DNA from: Panorpa germanica
Taxonomy: Eukaryota > Arthropoda > Insecta > Mecoptera > Panorpidae
Assembly: GCA_963678705.1 (NCBI GenBank)
Contig: OY783205.1
Coordinates: 6,386,001 to 6,450,000, forward strand
DNA: 64,000 bases
Direction: 5' to 3'
In this document: positions 38,180 to 48,000 of the stretch, one piece after another
Layout: each line of letters begins with the position of its first letter
Position numbering within the stretch: position 1 is the first letter of the stretch
Notes under the pieces: generated by a model
Seen by the model: only the letters and a program-made list of their open reading frames with translations
What the model was told of the DNA's origin: nothing
Databases searched by the model: none
Position numbers and translations under genes: made by a program

Positions 38180-40415
38180 CTAACATTCTATGGGTAGCGG
38201 AGCGAGATGTCGCACTAGACGCCTTATTTCTCCCTTAGCTGTCTTGACAGTATCATCTCCAATGCTTAATTTTACTATTCTACCCAGCATCCATTGTGAT
38301 GGAGGAAGATTTGGCTCCTTGACTAGGACCAAAGATCCTTGCTGTGGTACAACACCCTTTGACGCCTTCCACTTCACGAGCTGATTGCAGTGTCCTAGGT
38401 AGTCGCTTGACCATCTTTTCCAAAAACTTTGAATACAGTCTTGAAACTGTGAGAAGCGCTGCATTCGGCTTAATTTGATTGGAGCATCCTCTGAAGGAGC
38501 AATACTCGTGATCTGCCGTCCTATTAAGAGGTGTCCAGGCGTGATGGGAATAAGGTCATTGGGATCATTGGAAGCGGGATAAAGAGGACGAGAATTTAGT
38601 ATTGCCTCTATTTGAGTTAACAGGGTATAGGTGTCTTCAAATGTAAAGTGGTTGTTTTGCATGACACGTTTGAGATGTGATTTGGTTGACTTAATGTTAC
38701 TTTCCCATAAGCCACCCCAACTGGGTGAATATGGTGGGATAAACTTCCAAGTAATAGTTAAATCGGAAGCTACTGTTTGGATCGTTCTTTCACTATCATC
38801 ATCAGCTAAAAATTTGCCCAAGGCCCGGCTAGCTCCCACAAAGTTCGTTCCATTGTCAGAATAAATAGTGGTGGGTTTGCCTCTACGCGATATGAATCTG
38901 TTTAAAGCAGCCAAAAAACACTGAGTTGTAAGTTCAGTGACCAACTCCAAATGTATGGCTTTAGTTGCAAAACAGATAAATAAACAAATGTAGGATTTGA
39001 TTAACCTACTACCTCTACCATATTTATTTCGGACCATGATAGGGCCAGCATAATCAATTCCGGTGTCTTTAAATGGGAAATCTAGGGATACTCTTGCGAA
39101 AGGAAGAGAACCCATTTGTGGTGATGGAAAGCGTGGTCTTTGTTTAAAACATGTCACACATCGATGCACGATAGTTTTTGATAAGGATATGCCTTTAATG
39201 GGCCAATATTGGTCCCTTACACTAAATAATAACTTTTGAGGGCCTGGATGTAGTAATCTCAGGTGCTCCCTTTCCATTATCAAAGTTGTCAGTTTGTGTT
39301 TATTATGTAAGACAATGGGATGTTTCTTGTGAAATTCAAAATTCGAATGTTTTAATCTGCCACCCACTCTGATGATGCCATCATCGTCAAGAAATGGGTT
39401 AAGACAGAGTAATGAGCTTTTTGCATCTAAAGGCACGTTACGCTTTAGAGCTTTAATTTCAGATGCGAAACATTCCACTTGTGCTAGTTTGATGAGTGAT
39501 TGCATAGAAGCTTGCAATTCTGTGACTGATAAAATGCCATTAATTCTAGTTTGTTTATTTCTGGAATTGCGAATGAAACGTAAACAGTATGCGGTGACTC
39601 TATTAAGAGTTCTTAAATTTGAAAATTTGTCGAATATAAAATTTGATTTCATGGTGGAAAAATTCGCTAATATAATTGATTTAGTTTCTGGTAAAAAATT
39701 TACGGTGCAATTGCTTTCAGGCCATGCGATCTCTGATTGAGATAGCCAGTCTGGACCTTGCCACCAGAAATCATAATCAACTATATTACTTGCAGGAATA
39801 CCTCGTGAAATCAAATCTGCTGGGTTATGTTCTGTACGAATGTGACGCCATTGTGAAATAGAATTCATGTTTGTTTGGATTTCAGAAACGCGATTAGCTA
39901 CAAATGTTTTCAGTGTACTAGGTATGCATTTGAGCCATGCCAGCACAATGACTGAATCTGACCAAAGAATTATATTGTTTATCGGTAATGAAATTATAGC
40001 CAGTAATTTCTTTGTCATTCGTGACAATAATAATGCTGCGCATAATTCTAAACACGGAATGGTTAACGTTTTCAAAGGTGAGACCTTAGATTTTGAGTGT
40101 AATAAAGTAGTTTTGGATTGGTTATTGTGGTTGGTACTTTTAAAATAAATACAAGCACCATATGCACGTTCTGACGCGTCACAAAAACCATGAATTTCAA
40201 TTGTTTTGAAGTTCTTGATTAACAATTTTCGTGGTATGGATACGTTGTTTAAGCTTGGTAATTGTTTTATTAAAGAAACCCATGTTTTTACTAAATGATC
40301 TGGAATTTGATCGCCCCAGTGTAGATTTGCTAGCCATAATTGTTGTATCATTAGCTTAAACGGTATGACGCAGGGTGATAATAATCCAAGCGGATCAAAT
40401 ATTTTAGCAATGAAC
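38180..40415 (-). pseudogene. BEL/Pao pol C-terminal part: RT end, RNase H, integrase
   Basis: The frame is open from the Maverick junction (40415) to the stop at 38180. It begins with KIFDPLGLLSP, the RT thumb region. RNase H follows with IHGFCDASERAYGACIYF, ILWSDSVIVLAWL and RTEHNPADLISRG. Integrase has an H2C2 zinc finger (EHLRLLHPG ... CVTCFKQRP), catalytic Asp in GIDYAGP, Asp in TIYSDNGTNFVGA and Glu in YSPSWGGLWES. The C-terminal DUF5641-like region has ITPGHLLIGR and RIVKLSIGDD. No internal stop occurs. It is separated from its N-terminal half by the 18.6-kb insertion. Confidence 0.9.
40410..40415. repeat. Maverick target-site duplication, left (partner 58977-58982)
   Basis: ATGAAC directly precedes the left terminus and directly follows the right terminus. 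Confidence 0.95.
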
Positions 40416-40808
40416 AGTAGATAAGTTATAGGGATCCTGGGCCAACCGGAAGGATGACACCTTAGTTATCTTGTCATTATCTTGTCATGTAGATAACCGT
40501 AAGGATGACACCCTCTTATCAGTTGTGGTTATCTTGTCATTATCTTGTCATGTAGGTCAAGGTCACCCCGCAGGGGTGGGGTTAAGGGGGGTGTTGTTGA
40601 AGGGTGTTTGTTGTCAGGGGTGGTCAAGGGTGTTGGTGTTGTCAGGGTGGGTGGTCAAGGGGGGTTGTTCAGGTGTGTGTGTGGGGTAGGTCAGTTATCA
40701 GCAGCAGCAGGTGTGTGTGTGTCAGGTGTATGGGTGGGGTAGGTGTCTGTCTGTCTGTGTGTGTGGTAGGTGTGGGGTTGGTCAGAGGGTTGTGTCGTGG
40801 GGGGTCAG

Positions 40809-40842
<34 letters not shown>

Positions 40843-41308
40843 GTCTGTATTACGAATTGTTTACTAACATTTTGACAACTACTGGTTGTTTGGTTGAAAT
40901 GAAAGAATTTTATTAACATGTAAATATTGTGCCACCTAGGATGGCTTAGTTGGTTAAGTTGTGTTAAAAAAAAAAAAAAATATTCTATAACACCCTATTC
41001 GCGCTTCGAGTTCGATTCTCGTGAGAACAACATCAAAGGTAAAATTTCTCGCGAACAACATAGAACGGTATAAATCACACAGGTAAAAAAAATAAAAAAT
41101 AAAATCAATGCAGAATGGAACAACATAGAACGGAATAAAATCATAGGTAAAAAAAAAAAAAATAAAAACATATAATTTGAAATAAAACACTTTTTTGTTG
41201 TTAAAAAAAACTAGGATAATTTTTGTTTTATTGTAAATAGTAAAAAAAAAAAAATACATTATATATATATATATATATATGATTAGAAAAAAGGACTTTA
41301 AAAAATAT
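40416..41308 (+). repeat. Maverick left terminal inverted repeat
   Basis: Inverted partner of 58070-58976. The outer part holds two tandem copies of a block with GGATGACACC and TTATCTTGTCATTATCTTGT (40451-40556). Next comes a G/T-rich block (40556-40835) with several GGGG runs and a GT microsatellite, then a tRNA-like segment (40931-41030), then A-rich sequence with a TA microsatellite. The left copy lacks about 20 bp present on the right, where GGTCAAGGTCA is duplicated. Confidence 0.92.
40931..41030 (+). other. tRNA-like segment with A and B boxes in the left TIR (also 58349-58448, minus)
   Basis: TGGCTTAGTTGG at 40942-40953 fits the Pol III A box, and GAGTTCGATTC at 41008-41018 fits the B box inside a TCGAG-TTCGATT-CTCG T-arm-like hairpin. 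GTGTTA and TAACAC between them could pair. A 15-A run sits in the middle, and I see no matching acceptor stem, so this is not an ordinary tRNA gene. The same segment occurs inverted in the right TIR. Confidence 0.55.
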
Positions 41309-41314
41309 GGATTA

Positions 41315-41593
41315 TTACATATATTTCCTTTTTTTTGCCGCATTGGTGGTTGTGGTGGTGTCGGTAGTTGTGCTGGTAGTGGCGCTTGTAGTGGTGATAT
41401 CTCTTCCCAATGCTCTGTGTAATCTTGGGCTATATTGACCACCCACAATATACCCCATGTACTGTACCAGGCGATTATTAATATATAGAGGCGGTGGGGG
41501 TATATATCTGGGATACCCCCAGTGACTGCACTCGTCCGCCAGTGTTTCTATTATCTCGTCTAATTTATCCTCTGCTGGTCTTAGATTTGCCAT
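41315..41593 (-). CDS. Small Maverick protein with HWGxPRYIPPPPLYI domain
   Basis: A 92-codon frame directly inside the left TIR, read outward. The first 65 residues carry LADECSHWGYPRYIPPPPLY and YSPRLHRALGRD. They match the last 60 residues of the convergently placed Gln-rich protein at 42415-43311 (SYWGRRFFIPAPPLFL, YSPELHKRLGRD), so the two are paralogous. The C-terminus is Thr-rich and ends in a basic KKRKYM. No known family is recognised. The surrounding subterminal region is AT-rich with a TA microsatellite at 41682-41718. Confidence 0.7.
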   Translation of the reverse strand: MANLRPAEDKLDEIIETLADECSHWGYPRYIPPPPLYINNRLVQYMGYIVGGQYSPRLHRALGRDITTTSATTSTTTDTTTTTNAAKKRKYM

Positions 41594-41679
41594 TTTTTTT
41601 TACTTTTTGTACAATGCTTATAGAGAAACAATTGTGAAGTGTTATAGACCAAACCAGAACCTTATATATATAGTGTGAT

Positions 41680-41724
<45 letters not shown>

Positions 41725-42414
41725 GTTTATTATGTAAGATTAATGGAATTTTTTTCCCCCCCACTATCCCTTTTAATCATCTACTAATTTGAAAAATAAT
41801 TAATATAAAGTTCACACGACTGCAGCTGCATATTGTGGTTTTGCATGTAAAAAAAGGAAACCAATAAGTAAAAAAAATCAAAAAAATTCCATGACGACGG
41901 GGTTGTGGTTTTTTGTAAACGATACTATTAATAAACAACACAAATAATTCTCACGATGACATTATTGTTTTTGGTGATAAACTGATTAAACTGATTGCGG
42001 TTTGGAATGTTGAATTGTAAAGGAAACAATTAAGAAACGATTTTTATGAGAAAAAAATTAGACGACGTTTTGTGGTTTTTTTGTTTCTTTGGGAAATGTA
42101 TTAATTAATTTATAAAAAAATATAATTTTTCTCAAAGGAAGTAGCATTGTGGTTTTCCTATGAACTGATATATATTTGAAGCCCTTCCATAGTGTAAAAA
42201 AAATTATTTTTTAACATCTAATTAAAATTGAAATTATTGTATATTTGTGGTTTAGATAATATGACTTCCTAAAAAAATGTATCTTGCGTAGGAGTAGGTA
42301 AGTAATATATATTGAATTTGTACATATAATTAATTCATTTCATTTAAAAAACTGCTCGAAGTACTTTGAGTTTTTTTGTGTAATAAGTGTTTGAAGAAAA
42401 AAATAAATCTCAAA
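41594..42414. promoter_or_regulatory. Left subterminal region with TGTGGTTT array
   Basis: This 0.8-kb region between divergent genes holds a long TA microsatellite (41682-41718). It also has six copies of TGTGGTTT or TGCGGTTT, all in the same orientation, at 41834, 41904, 41996, 42071, 42148 and 42246. The inverted counterpart AAACCACA/AAACCGCA occurs six times in the right subterminal region (57070-57377). An origin or protein-binding array is a plausible role but is inferred. Confidence 0.6.
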
Positions 42415-43311
42415 ATGCAAAGGTTGGAGATTAACAACGGTGTGGAACAACCCCATATTGATGACTACAGCCAGATGACTATCAGACAGGAACCACATAG
42501 TGAGGAGGAACAACCCCTTGACTACAGCCAGATGGTTATCAAGCAGGAACCGCAGAGTGATGTTGATTATGATGATGATGAAATTAGGACAGTCATTTTA
42601 GATCGTGACAACAACTACAACGCCGACGGCAATGACATTGAGTCAAGAATGTCTCAACAACAACAGCGGCAAAGGCAAGAAGAACTAGATCGTGACAACT
42701 ACAACGTCGAGGACAATGACATTAGGTCAAGAATGTCTCAACAACAACGGTGGCAAGAAGAACAACAGCACCGACACCAACTAATGCAACTACTGCAACA
42801 ACAACAACAACGACAACGACAACAACAACAACAACAACGTCAACAACAACTACAAGAACGTCAACAACGACTACAACAACAACAACAACAACTACAATGG
42901 CAATATGAAGGTTCTAATGCACGACAACGACAAAGACAGCGGCAATATGCAACTGCTGTAGCTGCATATACTGCGTCTTCAAGAGCTAGAACTTTCGTTC
43001 CAAGAGCAAGGTTTCACATACCATCTCCAACGATGATTACAGTTGAGGCATCTAGAAACATAGTTAGCCACCCTTACATACCCAATATTACATTGACCGG
43101 TACAGACAATAAAATGTCACTTCAGCATGTGACAAAGCTAACGGACGCATTCATTGAAAGAATAGCCGATCACACTTCGTATTGGGGTCGTCGTTTCTTT
43201 ATCCCGGCACCACCATTGTTTCTAGGTGATATGTTTATCACCTATCACCGTTATTATAACGGTGAGGGCAAATATTCACCTGAACTACACAAGCGTCTAG
43301 GGCGAGATTAA
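42415..43311 (+). CDS. Gln-rich Maverick protein with C-terminal HWGxP-type domain
   Basis: ATG 42415 opens a 298-codon frame. Residues 1-80 contain a repeated acidic motif (DYSQMTIRQEP, then DYSQMVIKQEP) resembling short sumoylation-like VIKQEP sites. The middle third is almost pure Gln/Arg, encoded by CAA-rich repeats. The C-terminal 60 residues match the 92-codon protein at 41315-41593 (HTSYWGRRFFIPAPPLFL, YSPELHKRLGRD). The protein may bind DNA or act in transcription, but this is inference from composition. It is followed by an AT-rich gap before the fibre-like gene. Confidence 0.75.
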   Translation: MQRLEINNGVEQPHIDDYSQMTIRQEPHSEEEQPLDYSQMVIKQEPQSDVDYDDDEIRTVILDRDNNYNADGNDIESRMSQQQQRQRQEELDRDNYNVEDNDIRSRMSQQQRWQEEQQHRHQLMQLLQQQQQRQRQQQQQQRQQQLQERQQRLQQQQQQLQWQYEGSNARQRQRQRQYATAVAAYTASSRARTFVPRARFHIPSPTMITVEASRNIVSHPYIPNITLTGTDNKMSLQHVTKLTDAFIERIADHTSYWGRRFFIPAPPLFLGDMFITYHRYYNGEGKYSPELHKRLGRD

Positions 43312-43608
43312 TTAAAAAAAGGTATGCTATATTATAAAAAATTTTTTCCCTTACATATTTAACATATATATGAAACTTAAATCTTTTTCTTTTTGTTGCA
43401 GGAGGTGTTTTTTTTGTCTTATATATTTTATTTTATCTTTTTAATTATGTTTATGTTTAATAGTTTTATTTTATCTTTCAATTATGTATATTAGTTTTAT
43501 TTTATCTTTCAATTATGTTTATGTATAATAATAATAATAATAATAATAATTTTGTTGTTTTTTTTTATATATATACTCATAATTATTAAATTGAAAATCA
43601 AAGATACA

Positions 43609-44172
43609 ATGTCAGTCGATAAGTTTGGTCGATATTATTATGAATCTAATAAATATGGTGAAGGGAAAAAATGTCATGGTCTGCCTGGCATTGGATTTGT
43701 TTTAACGGATGATAATAATTATGATATGGAATCGAGGCGATTAGTGAATTTAAGTGAACCGAGTGATGAAAATGATGCAACTACAAAAAAATATGTTGAT
43801 GGAATAATAGAGAACAAAGTAATGGTTAAAGTAGAGGGTTTAATACAGAATTTTTCTAGTGCACATCTGACAAAAGTTGAGGGTTTTATAAATAGTAATT
43901 TAAATGAACAAAATACAAGAAATGCTAAATATAATAATGATATTGTCATATTAAATAGCAAATTAAATAATAGTACAGCGGCTTTAGATAATAAAATTAA
44001 ACAGATAGTTGATGTTATACCGGTAATTATAGATTCAAAAATATCTGGAGCTATAAATAACAAACTTAAAACGGACCTTGATAAAATAATAGAGAAAGCT
44101 GAAACAAAATATGTTTCAGACCAAGTTAGTGCAATTGATAATAAAATTATAAAGGACCGACAAATGAATTGA
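43609..44172 (+). CDS. Tail-fibre-like coiled-coil protein
   Basis: From ATG 43609, 187 codons. Near residues 40-60 it carries LVNLSEPSDENDATTKKYVD, closely matching the N-L-x-x-P-x(4)-D-A-x-x-K-x-Y-V-D motif known from phage tail fibres and some eukaryotic large DNA viruses. The rest is a long polar helix rich in Asn, Lys and Ile, likely a coiled coil (NNKLKTDLDKIIEKAETKYV), fitting a trimeric stalk. No C-terminal head domain is present, so it is short for a receptor-binding fibre. It sits between the Gln-rich gene and the convergent 127-codon gene. Confidence 0.7.
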   Translation: MSVDKFGRYYYESNKYGEGKKCHGLPGIGFVLTDDNNYDMESRRLVNLSEPSDENDATTKKYVDGIIENKVMVKVEGLIQNFSSAHLTKVEGFINSNLNEQNTRNAKYNNDIVILNSKLNNSTAALDNKIKQIVDVIPVIIDSKISGAINNKLKTDLDKIIEKAETKYVSDQVSAIDNKIIKDRQMN

Positions 44173-44398
44173 CATATTTGAGAAAGCTGTAACAAAATTA
44201 ATTTTTGGATAAAATTGAAAAATAAAAACACATAAGTTCGATAATGTTAATTTTTTTTTTATTAATTAATTATACATAAGTTAGATAATATTAATTAATT
44301 TTTTACTTGAATTAGATGTAAATGTGAATCTGAAAAAAATAAACATATCAGTACTTGATATTATTTATATATAATATTTTTTTTAATTCAACACATAC

Positions 44399-44782
44399 CT
44401 AAATATCTATGTCCGTTTCATATCCATCATCGTCATACATTAGGGGTGGTACAATTTCTGCTGCAACATTCGTATGTTCAAGATATACACTATTGGCATA
44501 ACAATGTCCATTTCGCACATGAAATTTGTAATACCCATAAGCATTACCATTCTCCTCATAATATATGCGCACAGTAAAATATGATAAAATAGGGTCAATA
44601 TTTAGTACATTTAGTAGGACGACACCACTAGCTAGATTATTTAACTTAATAAGACACCCCATACGTCCATTATGATATCTTAAACCATATATATATGGTT
44701 CATTAATTGTTGTTGCACTAATATTAATTAATGGTTTTAACTCAACACTTATAAAACGTATGCGTCCACTGCGTCCAGACAT
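44399..44782 (-). CDS. Unrecognised 127-residue Maverick protein
   Basis: Minus-strand frame from ATG 44782 to a stop at 44399. Composition is balanced and beta-rich (RIRFISVELKPLINISATTI, YFTVRIYYEENGNAYGYYKF), with an acidic tail DDDGYETDIDI. I recognise no family. It is convergent with the fibre-like gene (ending 44172) and divergent from the polymerase gene, whose start is 245 bp away. Lack of overlap with other genes and a long frame in AT-rich DNA support it being real. Confidence 0.65.
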   Translation of the reverse strand: MSGRSGRIRFISVELKPLINISATTINEPYIYGLRYHNGRMGCLIKLNNLASGVVLLNVLNIDPILSYFTVRIYYEENGNAYGYYKFHVRNGHCYANSVYLEHTNVAAEIVPPLMYDDDGYETDIDI

Positions 44783-45027
44783 TGTTCTTTTTTTAATGTG
44801 TGTTTCAACGAAATATGTACACAGTAAAATTATCAGTTCCTGTTGTACCCCACTAGTCCCTCACCATCACTCCCCCCTCCTCAACATAAGATGTTTAAGT
44901 TTTTTTGTTTTTTTACACCAGTTGTCTATATATACATATACATATATTCATATATATTGGGCAGAAAATCTAAAACATAAATTAGTAATAGTACTACTAT
45001 CACACAAATCGTTTGAAAAAATTAAAA

Positions 45028-48000
45028 ATGCCACCACAATGGGAAGATATTTGTACAGCATTCAAAATGCGTGTATTTTGTGGAAAATTAGTAAATGTGA
45101 ACCATATAGTTGATCCACTAATATTTATGGAACAGTGCAAAGTTCCACTAATGAATAAAATTGTTGGTTTCTTGTCATCTAATAATCATGTGTTTAAAAT
45201 TCAGTGTCAACTAGTGTGTGAATATTTTGTTCATAAGAATGGCGAAGAGATTATTAGTACAATAGCGCATAATACTAAGATGATTTCTTTAACACTAAGT
45301 GATAATCCAAATGTATGGTTTAGTGAAAATATTATTTCAAGTATAAAGGTGCGATTAGATGAATTTCAAGAGCGTGATAGCGGGAAGTCATTAAATAGTG
45401 TACTATACCTGCAGGTGAACATTAATAAACATAATCCGTTGCATGGAAGTTCCTATCTTCCATTACCACCATCTATAAGTTTTAAAAAAGCTGTGATAAA
45501 TGTTCAAAATATGGACGACAGGTGTTTTTTGTGGGCTATTATTTCGGCGTTGTATCCATCTAAGAATCATCCTGAAAGAGTTTCAAATTATAAAAAAATC
45601 AATCAAAATGAAGTATTCAACCTAAATAATGTAGTATTTCCAATGCAATTGAATAATATATCTAAATTCGAATTACAAAATAATATTTCAGTTAATGTCT
45701 ATGGTCTAGAATTAAATAATAAGCATGTTTGGAATGTAATTGGGCCATTGCATTACACAAAATATAAAAATGCATATAATAAACATGTTAATTTATTATA
45801 TATAAAGAGTGGTAAGAAGGGGCACTATTGTTGGATAACGGACTTAGGTAAACTTATAGGAAGTCAACTTTCTAAGGCAAATGTTAAGAAACATATTTGC
45901 GATCGCTGTTTACAATATTTCTATAATGCAAATAAGTTTCAGTGCCATATAGAGGATTGTAATAAAGTTGATAATGCGGTTAAAATTGAAATGCCTGTGG
46001 GAGATGAAAAGTGGTTAAAATTTAAAAACTATATGAGAAAGGAGAAACACCCTTTTGTTATTTATGCAGACTTTGAATGTTTAACCCTACCCATTGATAC
46101 TTGTGCACAAGATTCTAGTAGATCATACAGTAATAACTACCAAAAACACATTCCGTGTGCCGCTGGCATTCAATTGGTGTGCTCATATGATAATACAATA
46201 TCATTTTTCCAGTCATATTGCGGTAAAGATGTTATAAATTGGTTTTTACAACAACTCAAAATAATTATAAAAGATATTGAGGTACTTTATGCAAATATCA
46301 AACCTATACAAATGACGGATGCCGATTGGTTGGATTTTAATAATTCCATTACCTGTCACATATGTGAAAAACATTTTAACTTAGCAGATGACAATTTTAA
46401 AAAAGTGCGCGATCATTGTCACTTATCTGGTCAATACCGTGGCAGTGCACATTATACATGTAATTTAAATTATCAACAACCAAATTATATTCCTGTTTTT
46501 TTGCATTGCTTAAGCGGCTATGATAGTCATCTTTTTATACGTGATTTGGGAATAGATGATGGGCAAATTGATATTATACCATCAAATGAGCAAAAATATA
46601 TATCATTTAGTAAGACAATTGGTAAATTTAAATTGCGATTTTTAGACTCGTTTAAGTTCATGAACGGGAGCCTAGAAAAACTAGCTAGTTATATGGATGT
46701 ATCAAATTTTACATTATTGAGAAAATGTTTTCCCTCACCAAACGATGATGATAAATTTAATTTAATGATTAAAAAAGGTATTTTTCCTTATGACTACTTT
46801 AATTCATGGGATTCCTTTGACGAAATTAATTTACCATTAAAAGAAAATTTCTATTCCAAGTTAAAAGATGAACATATTTCCAGTGCTGATTATAACCATG
46901 CCAAAGATGTATGGCAAAAGTTTAAAATACAAAATCTTGGTGAATACATGATGCTTTATTTGAAATCGGATGTACTGTTGTTAAGCGACATTTTTGAGAA
47001 TTTCAGAAATGTTTGCTTAAAATCATATTCATTGGATCCCGTACATTATTTTACAGTGTCAGGATACACCTGGGATTGTATGCTAAAAATAACCAATATA
47101 AGGCTAGAGCTGTTAACTGATATTGATATGCTGTTATTTTTTGAGCGTGGCATTAGAGGTGGTATTACCCAGGCTATAAAACGTTATTCATGTGCGAATA
47201 ACCCATATCTGTCTAATTTTGATGTGAATAAGCCAGAAAAATATATAATGTACTATGATGCATGTAATTTGTATGGCTGGGCTATGACGCAATGTTTACC
47301 ATATGGTAATTTCCGGTGGTTAACAAGTTCTGAAATAGAACAGCTTGATATATTAGCTATTTTAGATAATGATTCCAATGGGTATGTGTTTGAAGTAGAT
47401 TTGGAATACCCTAGGGAGTTACATGATATGCACAAAGATTTTTCATTATGCACAGAGAAAATGAACCCACCCGGAACTAATAAAAGCAATATAAAACTTA
47501 TGACTACCTTAACTAATAAATATAAGTATATAATTCATTCTATGAACTTAAAACAATGTGTTACTTTGGGATTAAGAATTATTAAAATTCATAGGGCTAT
47601 AGTATTTTCACAATCATTTTGGCTAAAAAAATATATCGATTTAAATACGGATTTTAGGAAATTATCCAAAAATGATTTTGATAAAAAATTTTATAAGTTA
47701 ATGAATTGCGCCATTTTTGGCAAATCGATGGAAAATATTAGAAAATATAGAAATATCAAATTGTGCACTAGGTGGGAGGGTCGATGTGGAGCACAGAATT
47801 TGATTTGTAGACCCAATTTTAAGAAACTAAGTATTTTTGCGGAAAATCTTATATCTGTTGAATTGAATAAATCATCAATTAAATTTAATAAACCCATATA
47901 TATTGGAATGTGTATTTTAGACATTTCCAAACACTTAATGTATGACTTTTACTACAATTATATACAGAAGACATATAAAGAGGTTACACTGATGTATATG

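Noticed and set aside
40471-40867. Overlapping Gly/Val/Cys-rich open frames in the left TIR (and mirrored at 58504-58921)
   Set aside because: They arise from G/T-rich simple sequence in three frames at once, and none has a family motif.
40931-41030. Functional tRNA gene
   Set aside because: A and B boxes are present, but no matching acceptor stem or normal anticodon arm is visible and a 15-A insert interrupts it.
40954-41448. 164-codon minus frame in the left TIR and its mirror at 58120-58425
   Set aside because: It runs through poly-A/T tracts and the tRNA-like module, giving Phe/Tyr/Ile runs, and is not a credible protein.
45013-45027. Upstream TTG start for the DNA polymerase
   Set aside because: TTG is not a usual eukaryotic start. 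ATG 45028 is the first ATG in frame.
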